A DNA stretch of 64,000 nucleotides from assembly GCF_004917065.1 (NCBI RefSeq), contig NZ_SSYA01000002.1, positions 1,279,897 to 1,343,896 of the forward strand, read 5' to 3'. This stretch comes from Geomonas ferrireducens (GTDB taxonomy: Bacteria > Desulfobacterota > Desulfuromonadia > Geobacterales > Geobacteraceae). Position numbers and translations under genes: made by a program. The notes under the pieces are model-generated. The model was not told where the DNA came from, ran no database searches, and was given only the letters and a program-made list of their open reading frames with translations. Shown here piece by piece: positions 34,642 to 44,199 of this stretch (the stretch's first letter is position 1; each line of letters begins with the position of its first letter).

Positions 34642-35124
34642 GTGTCCAACTCAACCGTACTGAAGGCCTGTGAGCAGACCGAGATAGATTTGAGCGGCGC
34701 CGAGGGTTGGGTCCCCTTCGACGCGCCTGCACTGGTAGGGGATTCGCTTCGTTTCGTTTCCGGCGACGCCAGGGGAGACCGTTTCCGGGCCCGCTACTAC
34801 CGCGATGCGGAGAAACACCTGCACGCCCGCTTCTGGCTAGGCCCCGAAGCGGAGGGACCGCCGGGACACGCCCACGGCGGTGCGGTCGCCGCCATCATGG
34901 ACGAGGCACTGGGGCTTGCCGCATGGGCGGCCGGGTACCCGATCGTCGTTGGGAACCTGAACGTGAGTTTCCGCAACATGCTCCCGCTGAAAAAGGTGGT
35001 GACCGTGGAGAGCCGCGTCGTATCCGTGGAAGGGAGAAAGATCATGGTGCACGGCCGCATCTTTCGCGGCGACACCACCTACGCCGAGGCCCAGTGCCTG
35101 TGCATCACCATCCCCGGGAAGTAG
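34642..35124 (+). CDS. PaaI-type hotdog thioesterase
   Basis: A 160-residue hotdog-fold protein. The conserved HAHGGAVAAIMDEALGLAAW matches the PaaI-type thioesterase motif HGGxxxxxxDE with the catalytic acidic residue. It probably hydrolyses an acyl-CoA or aryl-CoA thioester. Start: GTG at 34642 follows GGGAGGAG (34625-34632); the in-frame stretch back to 34420 crosses the kinase promoter and a palindrome and is not coding. It is divergent from the PAS kinase. No CoA pathway genes are directly next to it; the acyl-CoA operon is 3.5 kb away on the other strand. Confidence 0.85.
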   Translation: MSNSTVLKACEQTEIDLSGAEGWVPFDAPALVGDSLRFVSGDARGDRFRARYYRDAEKHLHARFWLGPEAEGPPGHAHGGAVAAIMDEALGLAAWAAGYPIVVGNLNVSFRNMLPLKKVVTVESRVVSVEGRKIMVHGRIFRGDTTYAEAQCLCITIPGK

Positions 35125-35133
35125 CCATCTAAG

Positions 35134-35155
35134 CGGCGGCGCGAACGCGCCGCCG
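35134..35155 (+). terminator. GC-rich hairpin after the thioesterase gene
   Basis: CGGCGGCGCG pairs with CGCGCCGCCG around AA. There is no T run, so it may end transcription weakly. The remaining gap (to 35423) shows nothing else that I can support. Confidence 0.45.
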
Positions 35156-35423
35156 TCCCTCGTTGCACCGCTGAATCACTCTCAGCGTTTCTTTGTCTGC
35201 CACTACTCCTATACCTGCCGCGCAACGGATGCTCACAGCTTCTACCCTCCTCCGTCACAACCGCACAGAACGATCATTCTACCTTCCTTTTCGCAGATCT
35301 CCATATTGTTTCTCCTATTCAATTCCCCCACAGATAACCGATGAATTGTCCATGGATGTCCCGTCTATGACAATGCGTGTTCCACAGCCAGTTTCACCGT
35401 TAGGCTTTTAAGGGAGAGATGAC

Positions 35424-38400
35424 ATGAAGATCAAAAGTTTCAAAGATTGGAGTATCGCGGCCAAGGTTCTGAGCATATCGCTCGCCACCGTCGTGATAAT
35501 AGCTGCGGTCAACTTCTTCTACCTGTTACCCGCACTGGACCAAAGGATCCTGGCCGAAAGGGAGGATACGTTGCGGTCGGTTGTGGACATCCCGGTCGAA
35601 ATCATAGCGGAGTACGACCAGAGGGTGCAAAAGGGCGAATTCACACTGGAGGAAGGGCAAAAGCGGGCGAAGGACCGCATCAGGCAGATGCGCTATGCTG
35701 ACAACGAGTACTTCTGGATCAACGATCTGAACGCGGCCATGATCATGCACCCGATCAAGCCGGAGCTCGACGGCAAGGACCAAAGCGGCTCGAAGGATTC
35801 GAGCGGGAAGGCGATCTTCGTAGAGATGGCGAACGTAGCTAAGAGCAAGGGGGCCGGCATCGTCGAGTACCTCTGGCCCAAACCCGGCTCGACGATCCCG
35901 GTGCAGAAGCTCTCCTACGTGAAACTTTACAAGCCCTGGGGATGGGTCGTCGGCAGCGGCCTCTACATGGACGACCTGCAACAGGTGATCAACGACATGC
36001 GCTGGAAAATGACGATCATCACCCTGGCGATCGCGGCCGCGGTGCTGCTCCTCGGTTACCTGGTCGCTTCGAGGATCAGCAAGAACATCAGACAGGTGAT
36101 CGCGGCAGCAAACGACCTCGCCCAAGGGGACGTGGAAGCGTCCATAGCGGTCAACAGCAAGGACGAAACCGGCGAGCTTGCCGAAGCGTTTAAAAAGATG
36201 GTCGGCAACATAGCCGAGGCGGCCAGGGCTGCCGAGAGCATCGCCGCAGGTGATCTTTCCATTCAGTTACAGGCCAAGTCCGAAAAGGACATTCTGGCGA
36301 AAAACCTTAACGTCACCATCGCAGCGGTCCAGGCGATGGCCGTCGACGCGAACATGCTCGCAAAAGCGGCCGTCGACGGCAGGCTCCTCGAGCGCGCCGA
36401 CGCAAGCAAACACCGCGGTGAGTATCGCAGGATCATCGAAGGTGTGAACGCCACCATAGCACGTCTCGTCGGTCTTCTGGACACCATGCCCGCCCCGGCC
36501 ATGATCATCGATCGTGACTTCACCGTCATGTACATGAACGAGGTGGGTGCGAAGGTCGGCGGTAAGACCCAGGCACAGGTGGTCGGCACCAAATGTCACG
36601 ACCACTTCAAGACCGGTGACTGCAAGACGGACCAATGCGCGTGCGGACGTGCGATGCAGGGTGGCAATGCGGCGAGCAGCGAGACCGACGCACACCCGTC
36701 TGCCGGTCTCGATCTCGACATCGCGTACACCGGGCTGCCGCTGCACGGCGAGGACGGCAAGATCATCGGCGCCTTCGAGGTGGTGACCGACCAGACCGCC
36801 GTGAAGCAGGCTGCGCGTCTGGCTAAGAAGATCAGCGATTACCAGGAGGAGGAAACGAGGAAACTGGTGCACGGCCTGGAGAAGCTCTCGAAGGGTGAGG
36901 TCGACTTCACCATCGCGACCGCACAGGGCGACGCGGATACCGGCGGAGCCAAAGAGATCTTCGATGCGCTGGCCGGTGCGGTGAACCACTGTGCCGAAGT
37001 CATCAAGACCCTTAACGGCGACACGGTCGATCTGGCACAGGCCGCGACCGAGGGGAGGCTCACCGCCCGCGCCGATGCCGGTAAGCATCAGGGTGCCTAC
37101 CGCGAGATCATCCAGGGGGTGAACGATTCCCTGACCACAATGGTCGGCTTTATGGACAACATGCCGGCTCCCGCCATGATCATCGACAAGGACTTCAACG
37201 TACTTTACATGAACCAGCTGGGCGCCAAGGTAGGAGGGAAAACCCAGGAGCAGGTACTAGGCACCAAGTGCTACGACCACTTCAAAACCTCTGACTGTAA
37301 GAGCGCTAACTGTGCCTGCGCGCAGGCCATGACTACCGCGCTCGATGCGACCCGCGAGACCGACGCCCACCCCGGCGGGTTAGATCTCGACATAAGCTAC
37401 ACAGGCGTTCCGATCAAGGACAAGGAAGGGAAGGTGATCGGGGCGTTCGAGGTGGTGACCGACCTCACCTCGGTGAAACAGGCGGCGCGCCAGGCGAAAA
37501 AGATCGCCGATTACCAGGACAAGGAGACGCAGAAACTAGTCGACGGGCTGGCAAAACTCGCCAAGGGTGACGTGAACGTCGCCCTCACCACCGAGCCCGC
37601 CGACAGCGACACCTCAGAGGTAAAGCACACCTTCGATACCATCGCGGCCGCGGTGAACAGCTCGGCCAAGGCGAACCGCGACATCGCCGAGGTGGCGCAA
37701 AAAATCGCCGCCGGCGACCTCACGCTGAAGCTCACCGAGCGCTCGCCCGAGGACGAACTGCTGATCGCCCTGAAGGCGATGTTGGACAAGCTGAACCTCG
37801 TGGTTACCGACGTGAAGGGAGCCGCCGACAACGTCGCATCCGGCAGCCAGGAACTCTCCTCCAGCTCGGAACAGATGTCACAGGGGGCGAGCGAGCAGGC
37901 CGCCGCCGCGGAGGAGGTCTCCTCCTCCATGGAAGAGATGACCTCCAACATAAGACAGAACGCGGACAACGCGCTGCAGACCGAGAAGATAGCCTCCAAG
38001 TCGGCCAAAGACGCCAAGGAGGGGGGCGAAGCGGTAACCCATACCGTGAGCGCCATGAAGGAGATCGCAGGGAAGATCTCCATCATCGAGGAGATCGCGC
38101 GGCAGACGAACCTTCTCGCGCTGAATGCCGCCATCGAGGCGGCGCGCGCCGGCGAGCACGGCAAAGGGTTCGCCGTTGTGGCGAGCGAGGTGAGAAAACT
38201 CGCCGAACGGAGTCAGAAGGCGGCGGCGGAGATCTCCGACCTCTCCTCGAGCAGCGTTGAGATCGCGGAGCGCGCAGGAGACATGTTGAACCGGATGGTG
38301 CCCGACATCCAGAAGACCGCGGAGCTGGTCATGGAGATCTCGGCGGCATGCCGTGAGCAGGACACCGGCGCAGAACAGATCAACAAGGCGATCCAGCAGC

Positions 38401-38690
38401 TCGACCAGGTCATCCAGCAAAACGCCTCGGCCGCCGAAGAGATGTCCTCCACCGCGGAGGAACTTTCCAGCCAGGCCGAGCAGTTGCAGGACGTCATCGG
38501 CTTCTTCAAGGTGGAAGGTGGTGAGCATGCAGCACCCAAGGCGCCCAAGCCGAAGGTGAAGCAGGTGCAAACGAAGAAATCGCTTACCCAGTCGGCCAAG
38601 ATCCTCCCCGCCGCAGCAAGGCGCAAGGCAGCCGGCGCCGGGCTCTCCCTCGAGATGGAACATGAGGACCCGGACTTCGAAAGGTTCTAG
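35424..38690 (+). CDS. Methyl-accepting chemotaxis protein with duplicated cysteine-PAS modules
   Basis: A 1088-residue chemoreceptor, about twice usual length. TM1 (about 12-33) and TM2 (about 190-213) flank a periplasmic Cache-type domain with [18 protein letters not shown], the mark of single-Cache (sCache_2) sensors. HAMP follows. Two near-identical cytoplasmic PAS modules come next, each starting with [12 protein letters not shown] and carrying four cysteines spaced C-x8-C-x4-C-x-C (first Cys at residues 391 and 616, 225 apart). The signalling domain has [20 protein letters not shown]. It is probably sensing an outside ligand and an inside redox or metal signal. ATG follows AGGGAGAGATGAC. 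A terminator ends the gene. Confidence 0.9.
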   Translation: MKIKSFKDWSIAAKVLSISLATVVIIAAVNFFYLLPALDQRILAEREDTLRSVVDIPVEIIAEYDQRVQKGEFTLEEGQKRAKDRIRQMRYADNEYFWINDLNAAMIMHPIKPELDGKDQSGSKDSSGKAIFVEMANVAKSKGAGIVEYLWPKPGSTIPVQKLSYVKLYKPWGWVVGSGLYMDDLQQVINDMRWKMTIITLAIAAAVLLLGYLVASRISKNIRQVIAAANDLAQGDVEASIAVNSKDETGELAEAFKKMVGNIAEAARAAESIAAGDLSIQLQAKSEKDILAKNLNVTIAAVQAMAVDANMLAKAAVDGRLLERADASKHRGEYRRIIEGVNATIARLVGLLDTMPAPAMIIDRDFTVMYMNEVGAKVGGKTQAQVVGTKCHDHFKTGDCKTDQCACGRAMQGGNAASSETDAHPSAGLDLDIAYTGLPLHGEDGKIIGAFEVVTDQTAVKQAARLAKKISDYQEEETRKLVHGLEKLSKGEVDFTIATAQGDADTGGAKEIFDALAGAVNHCAEVIKTLNGDTVDLAQAATEGRLTARADAGKHQGAYREIIQGVNDSLTTMVGFMDNMPAPAMIIDKDFNVLYMNQLGAKVGGKTQEQVLGTKCYDHFKTSDCKSANCACAQAMTTALDATRETDAHPGGLDLDISYTGVPIKDKEGKVIGAFEVVTDLTSVKQAARQAKKIADYQDKETQKLVDGLAKLAKGDVNVALTTEPADSDTSEVKHTFDTIAAAVNSSAKANRDIAEVAQKIAAGDLTLKLTERSPEDELLIALKAMLDKLNLVVTDVKGAADNVASGSQELSSSSEQMSQGASEQAAAAEEVSSSMEEMTSNIRQNADNALQTEKIASKSAKDAKEGGEAVTHTVSAMKEIAGKISIIEEIARQTNLLALNAAIEAARAGEHGKGFAVVASEVRKLAERSQKAAAEISDLSSSSVEIAERAGDMLNRMVPDIQKTAELVMEISAACREQDTGAEQINKAIQQLDQVIQQNASAAEEMSSTAEELSSQAEQLQDVIGFFKVEGGEHAAPKAPKPKVKQVQTKKSLTQSAKILPAAARRKAAGAGLSLEMEHEDPDFERF

Positions 38691-38712
38691 GTGAAGCTCA
38701 GCTTCGCCCAAC

Positions 38713-38756
38713 AAGGGCAGCACCGGGAACTATTCCGATGCTGCCCTTATTTTTTG
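38713..38756 (+). terminator. Terminator after the 1088-residue MCP gene
   Basis: AAGGGCAGCA (38713-38722) pairs with TGCTGCCCTT (38739-38748), followed by ATTTTTTG. A good rho-independent terminator. Confidence 0.88.
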
Positions 38757-38843
38757 CTTTAGAAGCCCCCCCCTGTGCCGATACAAATCAAACCGGCCAG
38801 ACACTTCCGAAAGGAGCCCTGCAGCAGGGGCATTGAGAGTTCA

Positions 38844-39161
38844 ATGGAAAAGACCCCCTTCTTGCTCTTCCTCTGTATCGCAATAATCGCCCTATTTGCA
38901 GCAAACCCAGGCTTCAGAAAGGATAAAGAAGCAAACAGCTGTGAGATCTCCTGTTACCAGTATGGTCAACTGCACTCGGCGTTGAGCCTCTTCCCGGAGA
39001 TTGCAGACACAGCCAGACGCGATCTGACTGGGGAGTACGTCAGCATCTCGCAATACAACGAGATCATGCGCAAGGTGGACCTCGCCAAACTGAAGCAGGC
39101 AAGAAGGATGTCTGCTCAGACAGAGTTGGCATTGACTGAGAAACGCCTCGCAAAAAATTGA
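38844..39161 (+). CDS. Small secreted or membrane-anchored protein, unknown
   Basis: A 105-residue protein that I do not recognise. It begins MEKTPFLLFLCIAIIALFAANPGF, an N-terminal hydrophobic segment, followed by a short polar region with a CEISC pair and a basic helical C terminus. It may be exported. Start: ATG at 38844 has a weak site; a longer frame from a GTG at 38775 would put charged residues before the hydrophobic segment. A small GCCCTGCAGCAGGGGC hairpin lies between AAGGAG and the start. It is a single gene between a terminator and a promoter. Confidence 0.55.
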   Translation: MEKTPFLLFLCIAIIALFAANPGFRKDKEANSCEISCYQYGQLHSALSLFPEIADTARRDLTGEYVSISQYNEIMRKVDLAKLKQARRMSAQTELALTEKRLAKN

Positions 39162-39171
39162 TAGTTTTTTA

Positions 39172-39199
39172 TTGAATATTTTTAACTATACGTTATTAT
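39172..39199 (+). promoter_or_regulatory. Candidate sigma-70 promoter for the SH3 protein gene
   Basis: TTGAAT (39172-39177), a 16-bp spacer and TATTAT (39194-39199), inside a very AT-rich block. This leaves about 90 nt of leader before the ATG at 39294. Confidence 0.55.
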
Positions 39200-39293
39200 T
39201 TTGTCTGAGTGCGTCCCCCAAAGACCGTACTTCATGCAGTGCCGCTTACTTCGACCTTCGAGGTCCTAAATCCACACACCCAAAGGAGACGTC

Positions 39294-39764
39294 ATGAGCA
39301 TCAAGATCCGCAGCATCATCCTCGCAGCAACGGCGATAGCCGCGTTCGCAGCCCCGGTACTGGCAGAAAGCACCAACTGCACGGTGACCGCGCCCGAAAT
39401 CCGCCTGCGCAAGAGCCCCAGCAAGAAGGCAAAAGTGGTGGCGGTCCTCAAGAAGGAAACCAAGGTAAGCGCAGAGAAGTGCTCAGGAGGCTGGGTAAAG
39501 GTTTCCTCCGAGGACGGCAAGTTGGCAGGCTACGTCGGAGGCTGGGCCCTTGCCGCGGCTCCCGTCATGGTGGCGTCCCTCGAACCGGTCGCGGTCTCCG
39601 CACCCGCCCCGGCCGCCGAACCGGTAAAGGAAGTCCCTTCCAACGAAAAGCTCGCCATGCAGATCACCGACCTGCGCCTGAAGATGCTCACCGTTGAGAG
39701 GGACGTGGCGATGATGCGCAAGGACATCAAAAAGATCAAGGTAGCCATGAAGCACAAAAAGTAA
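39294..39764 (+). CDS. Secreted bacterial SH3-domain protein
   Basis: A 156-residue exported protein. Signal peptide: MSIKIRSIILAATAIAAFAA with a likely cleavage after VLA (about residue 24). An SH3b domain follows (about 27-85: VTAPEIRLRKSPSKKAKVVA and GWVKVSSEDGKLAGYVGGW), then a proline/alanine linker and a charged helical tail (about 110-156) that could be a coiled coil. Such proteins bind cell-wall peptides in the periplasm; the partner is unknown. ATG has AAAGGAGACGTC. A GGGGGACC/GGTCCCCC hairpin is just after the stop. Confidence 0.8.
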   Translation: MSIKIRSIILAATAIAAFAAPVLAESTNCTVTAPEIRLRKSPSKKAKVVAVLKKETKVSAEKCSGGWVKVSSEDGKLAGYVGGWALAAAPVMVASLEPVAVSAPAPAAEPVKEVPSNEKLAMQITDLRLKMLTVERDVAMMRKDIKKIKVAMKHKK

Positions 39765-39770
39765 GGCAGC

Positions 39771-39792
39771 GGGGGACCGGGTACGGTCCCCC
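39771..39792 (+). terminator. Hairpin after the SH3 protein gene
   Basis: GGGGGACC pairs with GGTCCCCC, followed by TTCC only. A weak terminator at best. Confidence 0.4.
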
Positions 39793-39845
39793 TTCCTCCC
39801 CCGGCTCCATCCCTTTCTCCCCCTCACTTTCCCCGACTGAATAAC

Positions 39846-39872
39846 TAAAGATTGATCTCCCGCGGCCGATAA
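39846..39872 (+). promoter_or_regulatory. Near-consensus sigma-28 (FliA) promoter for an MCP gene
   Basis: TAAAGATT (39846-39853), an 11-bp spacer and GCCGATAA (39865-39872). The sigma-28 consensus is TAAAGTTT-N11-GCCGATAA. The ATG of the MCP follows at 39908. Confidence 0.8.
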
Positions 39873-39907
39873 GGTGGCAATCGACCACTCAAGGCACAGG
39901 AGATAGC

Positions 39908-41542
39908 ATGAAACGTTTCACCTCGAAGCGGTTATCCACCAAGTTTTTCGGCGCCATGATCGTCCTCAATCTCCTCACCACGACGGCCTTCACGGTACAC
40001 ACCTATTATGCGGAGAAGAAGGAGATCCTGGGGGACATCGACCGGGAACTGCGCACCTGCGTCGAAGGCGTGCGCATGGTCGCGGATGGATACCACGCCA
40101 GGATGGCAACCACCCCACCTACCCCCGCCGAGTTCCAGGCACTGAGCGACCGTCTCACCACCTACGCAAACGGGGCCGGCCTCAACTACATCTACACGAT
40201 GGTGAAAAAGGACGGCAAGATCGTGTTCTCCTCCTCCAGTTACACGCGCGAGGAAAAGGAAAAGGGAGAACAGAGCAAGCTCTTTGATACCTATGAGGAC
40301 GCAAGCGCGGGACTAAAGGCGGCATTTGACGACGGCAAGCCGCACTACGACCAGTATTCCGACAAGTGGGGCGTCTTCCGTTCCCTGTTCGTCCCGGCGC
40401 GCGGTGCGGACGGCACCGAGTACGTGATGGGGGCGGACATCTCGATGAAGCGCATCGATTCGGCCCTGCGCGGTGTGCTGGTGAACTGCCTGGTGATCGC
40501 GCTCATCGTGTTCGTGATAGGCGGGGCGGTCATGCTGGTATTGGTGCGGTCGGTGCAGCGGACCGTCGGCGAGTTGGCCCGCGGCGTCAACCTGATCGCG
40601 AAGGGAAACCTCGGGACGTACATCGACCACGAAGGTGACGACGAGCTCGGCATGCTGGCCCACGACATGAACCGCATGGCAGCCCAACTAAAGGACGTGG
40701 TAGCCGAGGTGAGAAATTCGGCCGAGGAGGTGGCGATGGCCTCGAGCCGGCTATCGGACACCGCGGCGGTGATGGCGGACGGCGCGGACAAGGTGCATGG
40801 ACAGATCGGCTCGGTCGCCACGGCAGGCGAGGAGATGGCAACGACCTCCGGCGAGATCGCGTACAACTGCGCCGGGGCCGCGGAGCTCGCACGCCGGGCG
40901 AACACGACCGCCTCGTCGGGTGCGGGGGTTGTCGCCGGCGCCATCGAGGCGATGCAGCATATCGCGGAGCGTGTAAAGGAATCTGCGCAGACGGTTGGCG
41001 GGCTCGGGGTGCGCTCGGAGCAGATCGGCGAGATCCTCGGAACCATCGAGGACATCGCCGACCAGACGAACCTCCTGGCGCTGAACGCCGCCATCGAGGC
41101 GGCGCGTGCCGGCGAACAGGGACGCGGCTTCGCAGTGGTTGCCGACGAGGTGCGCGCTCTTGCCGAGCGCACCACCCGCGCCACGAAGGAAATCGCGGAG
41201 ATGATCAAGGTGATCCAGCAGGAAACGAGGACCGCGGTGAGCTCGATGGAGGCCGGGGTGGCCGAGGTGGAGAAAGGAAGCGCCGAGGCCGGGAAGTCGC
41301 AGCAGGCCTTGCGCGAGATCATGGAGTGCATCGGTGAGGTGACCCAGCAGATCAACCAGGTGGCCACCGCGGCGGAAGAGCAAACTGCGACCACGCGCGA
41401 GATATCCGGCAACATGCAGCAGATCACCTACGTGGTGCAGCAGACGACCCAGGCAGCCCACGACTCGGCGGAAGCGGCGGAACAACTGAGCCAGAATGCC
41501 ACGCAACTGCAGTCGAGGGTCCGGCAGTTCCAGACCGACTGA
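39908..41542 (+). CDS. Methyl-accepting chemotaxis protein
   Basis: A 544-residue chemoreceptor. TM1 is about residues 13-30 and TM2 about 194-216. The periplasmic part between them is Cache-like ([20 protein letters not shown]). A HAMP domain follows (about 217-270), then the signalling domain with tip [20 protein letters not shown] and [20 protein letters not shown]. It is preceded by a near-perfect sigma-28 promoter, tying it to the flagellar regulon. AGGAG precedes the ATG. Sequence of its signalling tip ([15 protein letters not shown]) differs from the other two receptors in the window ([15 protein letters not shown]). Confidence 0.93.
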   Translation: MKRFTSKRLSTKFFGAMIVLNLLTTTAFTVHTYYAEKKEILGDIDRELRTCVEGVRMVADGYHARMATTPPTPAEFQALSDRLTTYANGAGLNYIYTMVKKDGKIVFSSSSYTREEKEKGEQSKLFDTYEDASAGLKAAFDDGKPHYDQYSDKWGVFRSLFVPARGADGTEYVMGADISMKRIDSALRGVLVNCLVIALIVFVIGGAVMLVLVRSVQRTVGELARGVNLIAKGNLGTYIDHEGDDELGMLAHDMNRMAAQLKDVVAEVRNSAEEVAMASSRLSDTAAVMADGADKVHGQIGSVATAGEEMATTSGEIAYNCAGAAELARRANTTASSGAGVVAGAIEAMQHIAERVKESAQTVGGLGVRSEQIGEILGTIEDIADQTNLLALNAAIEAARAGEQGRGFAVVADEVRALAERTTRATKEIAEMIKVIQQETRTAVSSMEAGVAEVEKGSAEAGKSQQALREIMECIGEVTQQINQVATAAEEQTATTREISGNMQQITYVVQQTTQAAHDSAEAAEQLSQNATQLQSRVRQFQTD

Positions 41543-41556
41543 CCCCTAATCTCACC

Positions 41557-42012
41557 CTATCCGCCCCATCTGCCGACCTTCTTTCCCGGCCGGCGTTCAG
41601 CGCCGCGTCGGGCGGAGGTCGGCAGCAGCGCGAGGTAGATGGTCACGCAGGCGGCGACGGATAGGAGCACGATTCTCAGCCAGATTCGGTCCACGAACAG
41701 GAAGGTGGTAACGGGAAACGAGATCCAGATCGCGCCGATGGCGAGGCACTTGGCGCGCAGCGGGATCGAGCCGTGCAGCAGGTACTCCTTTAGCATCGGC
41801 CCGAAGTGCTTGTGTTCCACAAGCCAGGTATGGAATCGTTCGGAACTGCGTGAAAAGCATATGACCGCGACCAGCAGGAAGGGGATACTCGGGACCAGTG
41901 GAAGAAAAAGCCCGACAACGCCACCGGCGAGGGAGAGAAGCCCGGTGCCGATGAGCAGGTAACGCAGCCACTCGCTCTTGACCAGCCTGATCTTCAGATG
42001 ACGGTGTTTCAT
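41557..42012 (-). CDS. YbaN family (DUF454) inner-membrane protein
   Basis: A 151-residue membrane protein. The conserved DUF454 stretch LGLFLPLVPSIPFLL-like sequence (here GLFLPLVPSIPFLLVAVICF) is followed by FSRSSERFHTWL and two further hydrophobic segments. Function is not established. Start: ATG at 42012 (MKHRHLKIRLVKSEW) is chosen for a typical basic N terminus; an in-frame ATG at 42051 is also possible. It is convergent with the MCP, with only 14 bp between stops. Confidence 0.8.
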   Translation of the reverse strand: MKHRHLKIRLVKSEWLRYLLIGTGLLSLAGGVVGLFLPLVPSIPFLLVAVICFSRSSERFHTWLVEHKHFGPMLKEYLLHGSIPLRAKCLAIGAIWISFPVTTFLFVDRIWLRIVLLSVAACVTIYLALLPTSARRGAERRPGKKVGRWGG

Positions 42013-42271
42013 CCGACGTGCGTGCCCCCCGCTCCAAGCTTTGCATTTCATCCAGACTAATTGTAAGCGATCCCATCTCGTTTTAACATCCGGAATCCCC
42101 GATCGGCGGCCGCAACTTATCCTGGAGCCCCAGCCGTACCGCCGCAGGGGGCGCAGCGCGCAGGTCTCCCCCACCATTTCCGCCAAAGCTACCCGCCGCA
42201 TCCACCTTCCGCCCGCCATAATGAAAACTGCGGAGTTGACTCCTCATGGGACGTTCTGCGAGAATCACCAG

Positions 42272-42643
42272 ATGGACGTTTTCGCGATCATAGCAGAGAG
42301 AAGGATCAGGGAAGCCATGGAGCGCGGCGAGTTCAACAACCTCGCGGGGCACGGTAAGCCTTTGGTGATGGAGGACCTCTCCGCCGTCCCGGAGGAGCTG
42401 CGCATGGCTTACAAGGTGCTGAAGAACGCCGGTTGCGTCCCTCCGGAAGTCGAACTCAGCAACGAGGTCGCTTCACTTAGAAGACTCGTCCTGGAAATGG
42501 AGGAGAGCGAGGAACGGATGAAGAAGGTGCGGGAGCTGAACTTCAAGCTCATGAAGCTCGAGATGACCCGTAAGCGTCCGCTTTCGCTCGATCTCTTGCC
42601 GGAGTACCAGGGTAAGCTCCTCGACCGGCTCGGGGATGGCTGA
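42272..42643 (+). CDS. DUF1992 (DnaJ-related, YhdN-type) protein
   Basis: A 123-residue protein of the DUF1992 family. It begins with DVFAIIAERRIREAMERGEF and has the hallmark NLAGHGKPL followed by acidic residues, as in DNAJC28-type proteins without the J domain. Its function is unknown. Start: ATG at 42272 is the first family-consistent methionine; upstream residues of the longer frame (from 42041) are not conserved-looking. The ribosome binding site is weak. Confidence 0.82.
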   Translation: MDVFAIIAERRIREAMERGEFNNLAGHGKPLVMEDLSAVPEELRMAYKVLKNAGCVPPEVELSNEVASLRRLVLEMEESEERMKKVRELNFKLMKLEMTRKRPLSLDLLPEYQGKLLDRLGDG

Positions 42644-42739
42644 ACCATCGAAGTATCCATATAATCCTTGAAATGATGCATCCCATCCGGTATGGTGCCC
42701 GTGACCAACCAACCACAACCGATACGCAAAGGAAATTGC

Positions 42740-43159
42740 ATGGAAAAACTTGACGAGGCGCTGGTCAACCTGCGCCAGAACTTAAGGGACGGCAAGAAGC
42801 AGTCCGAGTTTTACGACCTCTTCCTGAACTCTGCTTTTTTCGTCCCCATCCTCAAAGATAATGAACAGGCGGAAAAGGCCGGCGGGGTACTGCCGCTTAT
42901 CACCGAGGCGGACGGCAAGGACTACCTGATGCTTTTCAGCACCCTGGAGCGCCTCCAGGCCTGGGACGCCGAGACGCCGCACATAGAGGTCCCCGGCCAC
43001 CTGCTCGCACTGAGCACCACCCCTCCACTGCACTGGGCCCTGAACGTCGGCACCGAATATTCCAAGGAGTTCCACCCCGAGGAGATCGCCTGGCTCAGGG
43101 ACTCCGTCGAACGCTGCAACACCGAGGCCGCCGAGGCTGCCGGGGTACGCCAATCCTGA
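42740..43159 (+). CDS. SseB family protein
   Basis: A 139-residue protein resembling the SseB N-terminal domain: EALVNLRQNLRDGKKQSEFY, SAFFVPILKD, GVLPLITEADGKDYLMLFST. The family is loosely defined and its function in non-pathogens is unknown. ATG at 42740 has AAAGGAAATTGC. The stop codon TGA shares its last base with an ATG that could open the next gene, so the genes are likely coupled. Confidence 0.7.
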   Translation: MEKLDEALVNLRQNLRDGKKQSEFYDLFLNSAFFVPILKDNEQAEKAGGVLPLITEADGKDYLMLFSTLERLQAWDAETPHIEVPGHLLALSTTPPLHWALNVGTEYSKEFHPEEIAWLRDSVERCNTEAAEAAGVRQS

Positions 43160-43200
43160 TGAAAGTTAAGGGCGGGGTCCCGTCCTTAGAAGAAGATCAC

Positions 43201-43980
43201 ATGAACCAGACCATCCATCTCATATATTTCTCCCCGACCGGGACCACGCGCAAAACGGTGACCTCAATCGCGCAAGGGCTCGGTACGGGGAAGGTCGTCC
43301 ATCACGATCTCACCCGGGTACGGGAAGGGATCGAACTCGCCCTGGACGAAGGAATCGCCGTCATCGGCTTCCCGGTCTACGCCGGGAGGGTGCCCGAGCT
43401 CTTCCTGCAGCGCATCGAGCGGCTGCAGGGCGCGGGCGTGCCCGTCATCATCGCCGCCGTTTACGGCAACCGGGCCTTCGAGGATGCCCTCCTCGAGATG
43501 GCCGACGTCTGCCGCGCCAAGGGCTTCAGCGTATCAGCCGCAGGAGCATTCATCGGCGAACACTCCTATGCAACCAACTCCCAACCGGTCGCCTTGGGGC
43601 GCCCGGACCGCGACGACCTTGACCGGGCCGTCGAGTTCGGCACCCTTGCCTCACGCGCCGCGGCCGATCCCTCACGGCATGAACCGCAAGTCCCCGGAGC
43701 TTTTCCGTACAAGGAAAGACCGCCGCTAGGCGGTGCTGCTCCCGATACCGATGAAGGTCTCTGCACCCTCTGCGGCGCCTGCGCCGAGGTTTGCCCGACC
43801 TTCGTCATAGAGGTAGGCGATGCCGTCAGGACCAACGCGGCCGCCTGCATCAAGTGCTGCGCCTGCACAAGGGTCTGTCCCGCCGGTGCACGGACCATGA
43901 ACCACCCGTCGGTTGCGGAGAGGCGACAGATGCTTGTCGACAATTGTTCGCGCCGCAAGGAACCGGAATTTTTCCTGTAA
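43201..43980 (+). CDS. EFR1-type flavodoxin-ferredoxin fusion protein
   Basis: A 259-residue protein. The N-terminal flavodoxin-like domain has the FMN phosphate loop FSPTGTTRKTV. The C terminus has two 4Fe-4S ferredoxin motifs: CTLCGACAEVCPTF and CIKCCACTRVCPAGA. This arrangement matches the EFR1 family of electron carriers. Start: ATG at 43201 directly begins the flavodoxin strand (MNQTIHLIYF); an in-frame ATG at 43159 overlaps the SseB stop and would add 14 residues. It probably donates electrons to an unknown partner. A hairpin follows. Confidence 0.88.
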   Translation: MNQTIHLIYFSPTGTTRKTVTSIAQGLGTGKVVHHDLTRVREGIELALDEGIAVIGFPVYAGRVPELFLQRIERLQGAGVPVIIAAVYGNRAFEDALLEMADVCRAKGFSVSAAGAFIGEHSYATNSQPVALGRPDRDDLDRAVEFGTLASRAAADPSRHEPQVPGAFPYKERPPLGGAAPDTDEGLCTLCGACAEVCPTFVIEVGDAVRTNAAACIKCCACTRVCPAGARTMNHPSVAERRQMLVDNCSRRKEPEFFL

Positions 43981-43988
43981 CCACAAGC

Positions 43989-44020
43989 AAGGGGACAGGC
44001 ACTTCGGAGCCAGTCCCCTT
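43989..44020 (+). terminator. Hairpin after the EFR1 gene, repeat-like
   Basis: AAGGGGAC pairs with GTCCCCTT around a loop with AGGCACTTCGGAGCCA. There is no T run. I recall this GGGGAC...GTCCCC element as a common interspersed sequence in related genomes, so it may be a repeat and not a real terminator. Confidence 0.45.
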
Positions 44021-44199
44021 ATGATCCCATCCCTTACGCCTTCCACCTCGCCCGCTTTGCTCATCACCCGCCCATCTGTTTGATTTACTCCCAACTGGTG
44101 CGATAATCATCCCTTGCTGCCCACTCTGCACCAGAGCCAGATACAGAGACACCGGCATCCAGGCCGCACTGTCTCGACACATCTGCGGCGGGGATTTCT

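Noticed and set aside
35193-35411. A 72-codon frame between the thioesterase and the large MCP
   Set aside because: No ribosome binding site or recognisable composition; runs through the leader region.
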